64,000 nucleotides of DNA from Gracilaria vermiculophylla (lineage: Eukaryota; Rhodophyta; Florideophyceae; Gracilariales; Gracilariaceae): positions 1,489,369-1,553,368 of the forward strand of contig JAHNZQ020000049.1 of NCBI GenBank assembly GCA_019155205.2, read 5' to 3'. Positions 52,480-62,848 of this stretch are shown here, piece by piece. The notes below the pieces were generated by a model. It searched no databases. It worked only from the letters and a program-made list of their open reading frames with translations, and was not told the DNA's origin. The position numbers and the translations under genes are program-made. Positions within the stretch are counted from its first letter, which is position 1. Each line of letters begins with the position of its first letter.

Positions 52480-53046
52480 TCACGTCGGTATTAAACTGCC
52501 AGACTCTCCTATACCGTTGAATACAACGATAGCAATATCTTTCCAGTCCTCCGTATAGCATACCAACCGGCTCCACGCTTGTTTCAGCTCTCGAACAGCA
52601 TCGGCAATCTCACCAACTAAATCGCTGTACGAGTCGTAGAGCTCCCACTCCCCGCTTTTCCTGCACAGCAATCGGGAGACAGTCGATTTCCGCTCTGCCA
52701 CAGTCTGCAACATGGAGCGCATTCCATTCGCTCGCTCGTGCCACCACGCGTCACTGAGTTTGTTCCATTCACCTGGTTTCGTCGCCGGTGAGGTCGATTC
52801 GAGATCCAGCAGATTCTTCCCTCTGCTGACCATTGGACTTATTTCGTCTAAATTCTCTCGAATCGACTTGACCAGCTTCTCGCAGCGCAGCATTCGCGCG
52901 GCGGCCAAAGCGATCTCCCCATCTTCTTGAAAGATTTGCGCTGTGTGCGCCGCTTGCCTCGCCGCAGAGGAAGCAGTCGCAAGCATTTCCACGGATTCAG
53001 AGCATGAAGGAAGGATCTTTAGCACGGCGATAACGGAAGCGTCCAT
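52480..53046 (-). CDS. Hypothetical 188-aa helical protein
   Basis: An ATG-initiated intronless frame. The sequence is rich in Ala, Glu, Leu and Ser with heptad-like spacing through residues 20-75 and 110-165, suggesting a helical bundle. Several Trp residues are spaced along it (GEWNKLSDAWWHERA, GEWELY, EDWKD). There is no signal peptide, membrane helix or known motif. Even composition and clean ends support a real gene, but I cannot name it. Confidence 0.55.
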   Translation of the reverse strand: MDASVIAVLKILPSCSESVEMLATASSAARQAAHTAQIFQEDGEIALAAARMLRCEKLVKSIRENLDEISPMVSRGKNLLDLESTSPATKPGEWNKLSDAWWHERANGMRSMLQTVAERKSTVSRLLCRKSGEWELYDSYSDLVGEIADAVRELKQAWSRLVCYTEDWKDIAIVVFNGIGESGSLIPT

Positions 53047-53763
53047 TTCGTCGCCACTTCAAGAGACGTAAGCCTTTGAAGAAGAGACTGGCTCCGGAGC
53101 AGAGTGCCGGGCACTAGTGAGTCTGGCAGTTACCATGGTGCGACGGTCCGGGCGTGCGCCAACATTGGTGCGGAAATCCTAAAATAATCTTTGCCCTTCT
53201 CCCTCAATTGCTGTAGATGGCACACTCCCTGAGAGCATCCGCACTGACGAAGGGGCACATTCGCTGAGGGGGCGTTCACTTGCTTTCTCATACTAATTGC
53301 TGTGATTGAAAAGCATAAAGATGCGTACTGTGCCAGAAAATTCAGATTGCGATAAAACCTAACACGGAAACCAACTGGTAAAGATCTATCTCGTTCGCAC
53401 GGCATCATGTTTATGCTCATCAGAGATAAATTTAGTTAGGAGGTACATACTGTGTGAAAAAATGCTATGCTAGAAAACGACGTGTTTTGAAGGAGGCGAG
53501 ACGAACACATCTCAGTAGCTTTCAAGAAAAATAAGCAAAAGTACCTGAGTGCAGTACTGTGAGATACGAAGCAAATCGGACATGCACAGGGGTGACGACC
53601 GAGTGTTTTTCGGCAAGTGACAAGGCCGCTTCAGAACACAGAGATTTGCGTGCTCAAAACAAAATCAGTTAAGCCAATAAGGTCAAGCGACCCGCCACCA
53701 AATAGTGTCAACTAGATGGTACAAGAAGCGAACAAAGATTGGGTTGAAGGGGCAGGCAAGCGA
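53047..53763. other. Intergenic, 717 bp
   Basis: Between two minus-strand genes. Contains the promoter of the hypothetical gene and the 3' end of the Nudix-like gene. No feature recognised. Confidence 0.45.
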
Positions 53764-54609
53764 TCAAGCCGAGTATGGGAGCAATCTGAGCCTTCGCAGC
53801 TTGTCAATGGCCATGAGAGCGGCCGCGATGTTGTTGCTTTGGAGAGCGCCCGCAGCTGCCAGCTCACGGAGCTGAGATGATGTGACACCATGAACGACCT
53901 CGATATTTTCCTCGTCGTCCACATCGGCTGCATCATCCACATGATGCGCAGCGGTGCACAAAAAGTAGTACACAGACTCGCGTTGGTACTTGTCTTGTGG
54001 GGCGCCCCTTCCCTCATCGCCGTCAAGGAGGTTGACCCACTCATCGCACTGCAACTGCGCCTCCTCCTCCAATTCGGCGGCGGCGCCCATGTGCACGCTC
54101 ACGTGTTTCGCGCGCTCCATTTGACCCTGTGGAAAACTGTACACAAAGCGCGCGTGCGCAATGTTGTACTCCCGAATGAGCGTGAACGTGTTGGTTGCTC
54201 TGTCAAATGGCACGACGGTCACGACTGCAAACGAGTCATTCTTCCAAACTCTGCCCCAGACATCGAACGCGAACTGCTTGCCGTCGGGGAACTTCACCTG
54301 CCGGGAATAGACCCTCGCGTAGCGGTCGTACACGACGCGATCGGAAACGACGTGATAACTCTTCTCGCGGTCCCGCAACGCCTGCAGCAGCGCAGCAGTG
54401 GAAGTGGTGTCAGGATGAACGGATACCGAGGAGAACATGAGGAAGAAGACGCTGAGAGCTGCGGCGGCCACGAGGAACGAAAAAATGAGCGCTCGGAGCG
54501 CCCTGGGAGACTGAGAGGAGCCCTTCATGGCTCGGCTGTTGGTGGGGTTGGGGTCGGCATGCGGCAACAGCGGCAGCAGCGCGTACGGCGGCGAGCGCCT
54601 GACCGTCAT
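53764..54609 (-). CDS. Membrane-anchored Nudix-like hydrolase, degenerate box
   Basis: 281 residues from the ATG at 54609, or 254 from MKGSSQ at 54528. A single transmembrane segment (ALIFSFLVAAAALSVFFLMF) follows a short basic region, so it is a type II membrane protein or has an uncleaved signal. Residues about 95-250 have the ADP-ribose/ADP-glucose Nudix layout: VTVVPFD, LIREYN, YSFPQGQMERAK and then the box. The expected GX5EX7REUXEEXGU appears as G, K at the Glu position, then AELEEEAQL. The EEE core that binds metal is kept, but the first Glu, the Arg and the last Gly are lost. Activity is uncertain. Confidence 0.7.
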   Translation of the reverse strand: MTVRRSPPYALLPLLPHADPNPTNSRAMKGSSQSPRALRALIFSFLVAAAALSVFFLMFSSVSVHPDTTSTAALLQALRDREKSYHVVSDRVVYDRYARVYSRQVKFPDGKQFAFDVWGRVWKNDSFAVVTVVPFDRATNTFTLIREYNIAHARFVYSFPQGQMERAKHVSVHMGAAAELEEEAQLQCDEWVNLLDGDEGRGAPQDKYQRESVYYFLCTAAHHVDDAADVDDEENIEVVHGVTSSQLRELAAAGALQSNNIAAALMAIDKLRRLRLLPYSA

Positions 54610-55087
54610 GCTGTGCAATAGCGGCTGCCGAGAGGGGGGCGGGGGGTCGGTCCGTGGCGGCGATGAGCCGTTTTTGGTTCGCTGTGCACAGTGGCTCCGC
54701 GGCTACCGCTGGTGGCTGCAATTAAGCGACACGGAACACGTTGCAGACGTGTATGGCGTCCGCGACACCATGTCAGAATGTCACAGCGTCGCCATGCCAC
54801 GCGGCGCGCTCGAAGCTTCGCAAGTAAGAAGGGAAGCGCACGTGGCGTGCTGTCGGTGCGCGCTCCTCCAGTTGCGCGAAGTGGAGAAGTGTCCCCAAAG
54901 CGGAGGGGTGTCTGCGAACGATTGCAGACGGCGCGTGCTACGCGCCAATCGCTGAATCTTGGAGCTGTCGCGAGATCGAGCCCCAGTCCTCGGTCCGATT
55001 GTCGTGCCTCGCTACCGCCGCGTTTCCGCCCGCTACCAAAACCCAACAACAGCTTGTTTCTTCCTCCACCGCAGCTCAGACGTCGAG
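54610..55087. promoter_or_regulatory. Divergent promoter, Nudix-like gene and MED6
   Basis: 478 bp between start codons. The MED6 frame is open back to a TTG at 54959, which is not used as start. Confidence 0.4.
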
Positions 55088-55822
55088 ATGGTCGCATCTT
55101 CATCCAACATGAACGCCGAACAAACCGAGGACCTCACGGGTGTCATGTGGCACGACAAGAACTGGCTAGCCTACTTCCCTCTCACCAAGGACCACGTGCT
55201 CGAGTACTTCTCCCATTCACAGTTCTACGACGAGCGCTGCAACAACCAGCAGATCAAACTGCAGCGCCTAGACCTCAAATTGTTGGAAACCATGCCCGGC
55301 ATAGAGTATCAGGTGACGGCTGACCCTGCGCCCGGCCTGTTTATCATCACCAAATTTCTGCGATCGATTCGACCGCCGAATCTGGAACCGCTAGCAATGT
55401 ACTACGTGTTGGAAGGCGATGTGTACCAGGCACCGTCAATACACGCCATCCTGTCCTCCCGCATCCTGCAATCGTTGCATCACTTGCGCAAGGCGTTTGA
55501 GACGATGCAGAGTGCCACCGCGGTGTCCGTGCAAGGAAAGTACTCCTGGGAACCGCCACCCGTGTGCCTTAATGAGCAAGAGGACAACAGCAACGCAGAC
55601 AAGGGCGCGCAAGTGCTTTCCGGCGCCGAAAAGAGCGCCATTGACGCCATGCTGTTCGACGTGCTCGAAAAGAACCGACAGATTCACGCGGCGCACGCCG
55701 AGAAAATGTCCGCGCAGGGCGAGAAACGTGAGGATGACGTTGCCGGCAATGCACCGTCGGCGTCGCCATCTGCAACAGCGACGGCTACCGGATTGTCGCA
55801 CCCCGCGCGTTCTGCTTTGTGA
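55088..55822 (+). CDS. MED6: Mediator complex subunit 6
   Basis: 244 residues from ATG 55088. The family pattern is complete: MWHDKNWLAYFPLTKDHVLEYFS, then SQFYDERCNNQQIK, GIEYQV, PGLFIITKFLRS, and YYVLEGDVYQAPSIHAILSSR followed by the LHHLRKAF helix. MED6 belongs to the Mediator head module and bridges to the middle module, linking activators to RNA polymerase II. After residue 160 the protein is a divergent, Ala/Ser/Thr-rich tail, as in other species. A second ATG (MNAEQTED) lies 7 codons downstream. Confidence 0.95.
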   Translation: MVASSSNMNAEQTEDLTGVMWHDKNWLAYFPLTKDHVLEYFSHSQFYDERCNNQQIKLQRLDLKLLETMPGIEYQVTADPAPGLFIITKFLRSIRPPNLEPLAMYYVLEGDVYQAPSIHAILSSRILQSLHHLRKAFETMQSATAVSVQGKYSWEPPPVCLNEQEDNSNADKGAQVLSGAEKSAIDAMLFDVLEKNRQIHAAHAEKMSAQGEKREDDVAGNAPSASPSATATATGLSHPARSAL

Positions 55823-57535
55823 CGGGGCACCAAGCTTGTGCGAAGCTAATGAACATAAACGTGAACTGTAACTAATCCGCGGCCTACATATTGTACAATG
55901 TGCAAGTGATACCTGTAGTAATCATGGCCCCACAACGGGGTTGAATGAAGGTTGCGGATTTCGGCAGGTGGGCGTGCTACTCCGCACTAACGCAATCATG
56001 CGACGTTATATGGGCAGCAATTTTGCCACCGTCATTCGTTTTATATGTGGCGCAACCGTTGTTGGGTGTTTCTACGCTCGTTGGGAAGAAGACGTTTACA
56101 CAGTAAGTGCCTGAGTGCAAAGGTAATGGCAGAACAGTGCAGTTTAGTTGAGTTGCCGCACTGCGCAACCAAGTTATTTGTTGGCTGTAGGAAATGCGCC
56201 GAACGGCTTGTGCGCTGTGCACATGGAGTAGGGACAAGATGGAGGTGAGATTGTAGTTGTCGCAATGTGCGAGGGTACCGTTTACACTGCACACTAGTGG
56301 CCAGGGTGGTAGGATTGCGGAAAAATGAAGGGTCCTGCAGAGTACGTGTTTGGAGTGGTGTGAAGGGATGGCGGCAAGCTTTGGGTGAGTACATGTCAGA
56401 GAGGTGAACTGCCATGCAGCGACTACGTATCGGGCTAGCTGCTGGAGTGCGGCGGTGGCATCGCGCGATGTAAGCAAACGGGCGTTGACAGATTTAGATT
56501 CAGAACACGTTGGCAAACGGTGTGGACAAACGCCGGCAGCGGTCAACGGAGGGTGATGTATGGACAGTGGGCGAGGTGGGGACATTGTGGGTCGAGGGCG
56601 CGCTGCGATTGACAGCCAGTGTTGGTGTATGAAGCACAATTGGGCGACTGTACAATGTCGCGGGAGGGGGCGTGCACAGGCGGCTGGGGCAGAAGGCGCA
56701 CAGCGTTGCGAAGATGAGCACAGGCGGTTAGCAAACGAAGCAGGATGAGAGGAGGGCGAGCGCCTCAGAAGTAGACCACTGAATTATTAGACAACGAAAA
56801 TGTGGTTGAGCTCATTGAGAAGTACCCTCGGCAGGTGTCCGAAGATAGACTTCGGATCATCATGGGCGCCTGCGAGTCGGTGCGGGAAGAGAGCAACTTA
56901 CATGCGTGAGGGGCGCGGCGAGGGCGCAGCGCGAGGCGATGGCGGCGCGCTGACGCGCAACGCATGGAAGTCGGTGGCGCAGCGATGCGCGCGAGGGGCG
57001 AGGGGGCTGGGGGAGCGCGGCCGGGCGTCGACGGCAGCGACGAGCAGCGGCGCGTCCGCGCCTGCACCAAAGTCGGCGAGCCGAGAAGGCAGGGGGGAGG
57101 CTGGTAGGCGGCCGCGACAGTGTTGCTGCCGTGGCGCGCAGCACCGGGGCGCGGCGTGCGGCGCGCGGCAGTGGCAGCCGCGTCCACTTGTCCGCCACGC
57201 AGGCGGCGCGCGAGCCAGGCTGTAAAACATTTCGCCAAACTGCATGCGTCGCGAAAATGCGCCAATGAGCGCGCGCAGCCGCCGGGCGCGCGCGGCGCGC
57301 CCTTTTCGTGCTGCAATTCGACGCGCTCGTCTTCCATTTCCGTTTACCGCGCGCCTCTCGGCGCGCGAGTTGGCCCTGGCTGCAACGCGCGCGCGCCCAT
57401 CCGTCGCCCCCTCCCCTGCCCCCCATCCACCGCCCGGCGTCCACCGTCCGCACCGCCGTGAGCACCGCCGCTCACCCGCCATCCTCCGCCCTCCCTGCGG
57501 CCGTTCCCCCCCTCTTGCTACGCTCGTCTCGCGCG
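55823..57535. other. Intergenic, 1.7 kb, with orphan coding-like fragment
   Basis: Apart from the fragment at 56775-56909, I see no gene. The right half (56,900-57,300) is GC-rich with artefactual frames on both strands; 57,300-57,535 is C/T-rich, like a leader. Confidence 0.45.
56775..56909 (+). pseudogene. Orphan coding-like fragment, possible 3' exon
   Basis: 44 codons followed by TGA read as a natural helical protein end, including NVVELIEKYPRQVSEDRLR and IIMGACESVREESN. An in-frame TAG lies directly before it, which could also be a splice acceptor. No matching upstream exon was found in the 950 bp back to MED6. It may be the last exon of an unrecognised spliced gene, a relic, or chance. 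Confidence 0.3.
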
Positions 57536-58921
57536 ATGTTCTCCCTCTGTGTGAATCCGCCGCCCGCTGCACAGACCTCCTCTCCGTCGTTGCGACCGTC
57601 CACGATGTCCCGTCTGTTGCGCGACGCCCTCAAATGGCGCCATCGCCACCTTCGGCGCACGCTGCGCAACTTCGTCTTCCGCCGAACTCCACAAGACCCT
57701 CCTCGCACTCTCTACACCTATGACGGCCCCTGTCTGGCGAACGCCAAGCGCCCGTCAACCGTCTCCCTTCTTCGCCATCACTCAAAATCCGCCCTCTCCC
57801 ACGACCTCTGCGCCCGCCTCACGCAGCCGTACGTGCACTCATCTTCTACCAACTCGCTTTCCTCATGCACCGATCGCGAAGAACAACCCCCAATGTCGCC
57901 GCCCGATGCATCACGTGCCGTCCCCGCTTCGCCCGGCTCCATTACCGCCCAGTGCGCCGTGCCTCCACTTGATGAGCGTCTCCTCTTCTGTTCCTCCAGC
58001 TCGCTGCCAACCGTGCTGTCCGCCGAGGCCCTGTCTGACCCCGTCACAGATTCCGCCCCCACCAGCCCTCGCTCTACTCGCTCCCAGTCGCACCTGTTAA
58101 ACAAGCTGTCAACCGTTCGCGATGATGCCGCTCGCCCTTTCTATCTTCTAGAGCGCACTGAGGAACAGCCTCTTCTGAACCCCTCCCCGTCACACTCGAG
58201 TCACTCTTTGCCGCCTGCATGCGCTCAACAACCCCCGCAGCCTGCGAGCAACGAGGAGCATATGCAGCCGCCGCCCGAATGCACCCAAATGCATCTACAG
58301 ACACCGTCGGATTACCTCCCGGCACCCGTTTTGCCTCAACAAGATGACGACGACGAGCTCAAAATCACCGCGCCCATTGTCCCCACTTATCCTGAAGACA
58401 GACGCGAGACACGCACCAACACACTTTCCCTGTTTGGTACTTTTGTCCCGCCTGGACTACCGCGCGCCGCTTTGCCAACGGACACCAATGCCGCCCTGGC
58501 CGCGTATGCGGAGGATGATCAGGACGAGGAAGGACTGGGCGATATAGACTTGTCGGCCGTTGACGAAGACGCCCCTTCGCTGCAACCGCAAAGTCATACA
58601 CAGCTTCCTGCTATGCACATGGACGCTGAAACTTGTCAGTGGGTTGGGAACGAGCAAGAATTTGCCCACTTTGACAGTATTGTCGCCGCTGTGCCCGAAG
58701 ACCCGGCTGAGCAACCACAGCGAGACGCCGTATTTGACGTCAGTGAGAGCCTTCTGGAACAATGGCGACAGGACGGCGAGCAGCACAATCGCCAGTTTGC
58801 AGTCGGCTATCAAGATAACGGTGCTGCAGACATTCGGGACATGATCAGCCTCTTTGCTACAGGCCAATCTCAACCACCGCACGAGGGCGAGCGCGAGCAC
58901 GAGCACGAGCACGAGCACTAG
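57536..58921 (+). CDS. Low-complexity acidic protein, possible Byr4/Bfa1-like
   Basis: 461 residues from the first ATG (57536); the open frame upstream begins with GTG. Mostly disordered Ser/Pro/Gln/Ala sequence. A basic region follows the N-terminus (LLRDALKWRHRHLRRTLRN). The better-structured C-terminal third has the acidic EDDQDEEGLGDIDLS and then CQWVGNEQEFAHFDS. The latter recalls the WxGNExxLxxF motif that I associate with fungal Byr4/Bfa1 scaffolds of the septation/mitotic-exit GAP; this rests on memory of a short motif. The protein ends in a His/Glu repeat. The next gene is a Cdc7/MAP3K-epsilon-type kinase from the same pathway. Confidence 0.6.
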   Translation: MFSLCVNPPPAAQTSSPSLRPSTMSRLLRDALKWRHRHLRRTLRNFVFRRTPQDPPRTLYTYDGPCLANAKRPSTVSLLRHHSKSALSHDLCARLTQPYVHSSSTNSLSSCTDREEQPPMSPPDASRAVPASPGSITAQCAVPPLDERLLFCSSSSLPTVLSAEALSDPVTDSAPTSPRSTRSQSHLLNKLSTVRDDAARPFYLLERTEEQPLLNPSPSHSSHSLPPACAQQPPQPASNEEHMQPPPECTQMHLQTPSDYLPAPVLPQQDDDDELKITAPIVPTYPEDRRETRTNTLSLFGTFVPPGLPRAALPTDTNAALAAYAEDDQDEEGLGDIDLSAVDEDAPSLQPQSHTQLPAMHMDAETCQWVGNEQEFAHFDSIVAAVPEDPAEQPQRDAVFDVSESLLEQWRQDGEQHNRQFAVGYQDNGAADIRDMISLFATGQSQPPHEGEREHEHEHEH

Positions 58922-59800
58922 CAGCGACCAACTGTGTTGTAGCTCAAGCCCTGTGTCCTGATTTTGTTGTACATATCTTGTACTCTGACTAACGGCTCTG
59001 TAGACTCAGTAGATGTAGTGTATATACTTTACTTGTACATATAAACAGCTCTCATACAATCTGTTTTCTACCTTGCAGAATTGTTTTTCCTTCCTACCTA
59101 TCCAGACATGCGACTTCAATTCCGGGCTGCGTTTGTTTCCTTCGCATCATTCAGCGGAACCCCTCCTAGTATCTGTGTTTACTGGAGATCAGAGCGTACT
59201 TCAGGGCATCTAAACCTTTCTTGGATTGGCCTGTGCCACATGGAAGGCAAAGTATCTTGTTGCCAGTGTGGGACACTTGCGAAATAAGACGTCGATCATG
59301 TCCTGGTCCGGTGCCCCTTTCATAACCTTAGCTCGAAGGAAAAAACTACCCACACCGAGCACAAGAGCAGATGTGATAATGACAGAAATCTGCAAACAAT
59401 TGCCACCATGGGTTTCGGCCTTCTTCATCTGAGAGAACTACCGTTAGAGATAGAGCACCTGTCGTGCTATAATATAGAATGACGGACACCAGTAACGAAG
59501 AAGAGAGCCTGTGTTCTGCAATTTGTGAAATGGTTCTCGATCGAAGCCTCAATCATGAACCTGGCGAATCGTCTCTTCTTCGACTGGCATCGCGGAACAT
59601 AAAAACGACCTTTTTGTCATTGACATACTGCCCCCCTTAACGGCACTACAAGGCAAGGGATAACCCTGTAGCCGTTTTCTAACTGTTCTTCAAACGAGTT
59701 TTTATTCGACACTTTGTACACACACATATGAGAGTTTTGTCACCAGGACTAATTACGGAAACTATGAAAGACAACATCGACATGCAGAAGAACAACAAAT
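58922..59800. other. Convergent intergenic, 879 bp
   Basis: AT-richer 3' regions of two convergent genes. No supported frame. Confidence 0.5.
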
Positions 59801-62800
59801 CTATGCCCGTCGCACTGACGATATGTTTTCTAAAGCACTTAGCAACAGTGAAGCCTGCTCTCGCACAGTGATCGCTTCATCACCCACAAGAACCACATCC
59901 TTCAACAGAAACATCAACGCCATCACCAATCCGTGATTCCCAGATTTCGTAGTCCATAATCGTGCATGTGCAAGCAACGTTCTTAGTAATAGCAGTCTGC
60001 CACGAGGGCCACTTCCAGCCTCATCGCTGTACATGCTCTCGAGCCAACGCACCATGGCGGTAACCAACTCCTCACTTGCTCCGTACACGATGTTAATCGT
60101 GCGTGACATCGTTACCATCTTCAAATATGGTTCCAGTACTGCCTCTACATCAATAAGGCTGATCCGGGCGAGTGAATTGCACATGCGGCTCCTGTTTCTG
60201 TCCGAAACTAATCGACTCTCGACGTGGTTGGATTGTCCTTCGTCATCCAGCCATTCTGAAAAAGACTGCAACACTTTTGCTTGCCATTTTCGAACTGTGC
60301 CAGGTGCTGAAAGCATCACGAGCAGGTCTACATAGAAGTCTGCCCCATTGTGCTTTGTAAGCTCCATGCGAGTAGCTTGTCCTGCACAGGCTAAACCTGA
60401 GTACATGTCAATACATAGTGACCGTAAGTTCATGTCTTTGGATGTAATGTATCTCTGCAAATGGGGTACAAGCCCGGACCGAACCGCAATTTCTTGACGA
60501 GTCGGAGACACAATGCAGAGATTATGTAACGAAGAAATGATAAAGTGTCGTGGATTTGTCTCCAACGTTCGAATGTCCACTGAGAGATACTGAACCAAAG
60601 TTTGAATAGCTGATGCTTCCTGCAGTGCCATGTGTGTCAGTGGATCGCGTGATAAATCCCGTATACAGCACAAAATTGAGAGAATACCCGATGGTGGCGT
60701 TAATCTGTTTGATATTTGACGAATAATGGGGTTTAGGACAGATTGAGTTATCATTGTCGTTTTCACAATAGGATCTGCTCGAGCCGCAAAAGTTTTCAAT
60801 AAGCTTGCAAGTCTTGATACGTGACCTTGAACATCTTCTCGTTCTGACACCGTTTTTTCCGAGTCGTTCTTATGCCTCTCCAGATATTTCATATTGTGGG
60901 ACATCCCGTCCACTATGCGATCAAGTAGACCACAAGATGCAAAACGGCGACAAAAATCTCTTTTATGGCGCTGGTTTTCCATTGACAGCATTCGATCAAT
61001 CCCCTTTAAGGCGATTCTGGTGAGCTCCCCAACTTTGAGAATGTCCGGCTCCAACATATCCACAAAGACAATAAATCCACGGCACGCAATGAACATTTGC
61101 AACGTACTTTCAAGTTCTATGATTTTCTCCATAAATCTAGCCGAAAGCAGGCGAGCCCGTAGAGGCGCCGATCGTAGACAATACTTCATGACAACAGGAA
61201 GAAATCCAGCAAGACATAAATCTTGTCTAATATTGGAGACCCTCGGATAACCATAACTCTGAATTTCAGATGGAGTTGTCGTCCTGTTTTTATCACTTCC
61301 ATCGCTCGGCAACCCTTCCCCATCATCCCCGAGGATGCTTAACGTAACTCGCAATGAGGCGTCTACCATGACGTCTTTTCCTCCACGTTCTAATGCCTCT
61401 ATTATTGGATTTAGCCCCGGATCATAGATAAGAAAATATCGCTGTTCGGGATGATTCTGAAATATGTCCACGAGTGAGTTGCACGCTGCGACATGAACAT
61501 CTGTCTCTTTTCCTATTGATGCAGCGAAGCGTTTCACCATTTCCCATAATTCTTTTTGTCTCCGTTCCTTCTCCCTCTCTAGCTCCACTTCTGGGTCATC
61601 CATGACATCTTTGAACGGATCTTCGCTAAATGTCAATCGATGCAGCTCTGGTCCGCTCAAAAATGCTTCTTGACTGGCAATAAGGTCGAGGTTCTCTTGA
61701 ATCGCGTCTTGATCTGTTTCGATATTCCCGAAGTCAAAGGCCTCCGAATTGAATTGCGAAGTAGCAATGCCGTTTATTCCCATACCAGCCATCCGTTCTA
61801 TGTTCTCAACGCTTTCAGTCTCTTCAAATTCAAGGTCACTGAAATCCTCGTCGTTGGATTCTTCATAGAGCTCCAGTGCACCAGGTATGTTAACAGGTGA
61901 AACCTCAGACCCCAGATGATTCGATTCAGTAGCTCCTGCGTTAGACTGTTCCGCTTTTGACCTCGTCTGGTCACTGTCAGGTTCATGAAACTCCGTGGGA
62001 CCGTCCTTCGAAAGCCACCGATGATTAAGAAGCTCCTTTGCGCTGATTCGCGTGTGCATGTCCTTGTCAAAACACTTCTTTAGAAAGTCCTGGCATTCTG
62101 CTGATAAATTCGGTGGAAGCGGAGGACAATCATCTGACACAATTCTAAATAATGCTGTGACATCAGAAAGATCATGATACGGAGGAAAGCCGGTGAGTAC
62201 TTCTATAACTGTGCACCCGACAGACCATATATCAGACGCAGTAGAAGATCCGGTGAGATTGATGATCTCTGGTGCCATCCAGTATGGAGATCCGGCTACA
62301 TCAAATGGACTCGATTGGTCTGCTGGTTTTGTGGAAGCAACTCCGAAATCAGCCAGTTTCACATGACTTTCTTTTGTCACTAAAATGTTTGCCCCTTTGA
62401 TATCACGATGAACCACACCTTGACGATGCAAGTAGTCCAATCCCAACACGACTTGACGAATGAAGTCAGCGACGACTCTTTCATCGAACACTCGTTCACC
62501 ATCAGCCTTGCTCTTTCGAATAGAGCGAACAATGCTGAAAAGACTTCCACCTTCAACATATTCCATGACAATATCTAGAAAGCTGGACTTCGGATTATCG
62601 ACAGCCTCAATATAGTTGACGATATGTCGATGTTTGAGATTTTTGAAAAGCTGAATCTCAGTCTGCAGCGCTTTCTCCTCATCGGAGGACAACTTAGAAC
62701 GCGACGCACGTTTGATTGCAACATGTCGTCCGACTTCGCGCCATATCCCCTTGTACACAGTACCGTAGGCCCCTTTTCCAATCACCTCGAGGAGCGCGTA

Positions 62801-62848
62801 CGAACCATCTCGGCCATATAGCACCTGTGAGGCGCTCCCGGTCGCCAT
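59801..62848 (-). CDS. Cdc7/MAP3K-epsilon-type protein kinase
   Basis: 1015 residues, intronless. The kinase domain is at about 16-280 with glycine loop GKGAYG (24-29), Lys46, VVHRDIKGANIL (HRD 147-149), DFG 167-169 and GSPYWMAPE 187-195; all catalytic residues are intact. The order of kinase, acidic linker (DFSDLEFEE near 340) and a 550-residue alpha-helical ARM/HEAT-like C-terminal half is that of fission yeast Cdc7, the slime-mould SepA kinase and plant MAP3K-epsilon. These act in septation, cytokinesis and growth control downstream of a small GTPase. The C-terminal repeats include LLCRRFASCGLLDRI-like and LVPHLQRYITSKD-like helices. It uses the first ATG. Confidence 0.93.
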   Translation of the reverse strand: MATGSASQVLYGRDGSYALLEVIGKGAYGTVYKGIWREVGRHVAIKRASRSKLSSDEEKALQTEIQLFKNLKHRHIVNYIEAVDNPKSSFLDIVMEYVEGGSLFSIVRSIRKSKADGERVFDERVVADFIRQVVLGLDYLHRQGVVHRDIKGANILVTKESHVKLADFGVASTKPADQSSPFDVAGSPYWMAPEIINLTGSSTASDIWSVGCTVIEVLTGFPPYHDLSDVTALFRIVSDDCPPLPPNLSAECQDFLKKCFDKDMHTRISAKELLNHRWLSKDGPTEFHEPDSDQTRSKAEQSNAGATESNHLGSEVSPVNIPGALELYEESNDEDFSDLEFEETESVENIERMAGMGINGIATSQFNSEAFDFGNIETDQDAIQENLDLIASQEAFLSGPELHRLTFSEDPFKDVMDDPEVELEREKERRQKELWEMVKRFAASIGKETDVHVAACNSLVDIFQNHPEQRYFLIYDPGLNPIIEALERGGKDVMVDASLRVTLSILGDDGEGLPSDGSDKNRTTTPSEIQSYGYPRVSNIRQDLCLAGFLPVVMKYCLRSAPLRARLLSARFMEKIIELESTLQMFIACRGFIVFVDMLEPDILKVGELTRIALKGIDRMLSMENQRHKRDFCRRFASCGLLDRIVDGMSHNMKYLERHKNDSEKTVSEREDVQGHVSRLASLLKTFAARADPIVKTTMITQSVLNPIIRQISNRLTPPSGILSILCCIRDLSRDPLTHMALQEASAIQTLVQYLSVDIRTLETNPRHFIISSLHNLCIVSPTRQEIAVRSGLVPHLQRYITSKDMNLRSLCIDMYSGLACAGQATRMELTKHNGADFYVDLLVMLSAPGTVRKWQAKVLQSFSEWLDDEGQSNHVESRLVSDRNRSRMCNSLARISLIDVEAVLEPYLKMVTMSRTINIVYGASEELVTAMVRWLESMYSDEAGSGPRGRLLLLRTLLAHARLWTTKSGNHGLVMALMFLLKDVVLVGDEAITVREQASLLLSALENISSVRRA

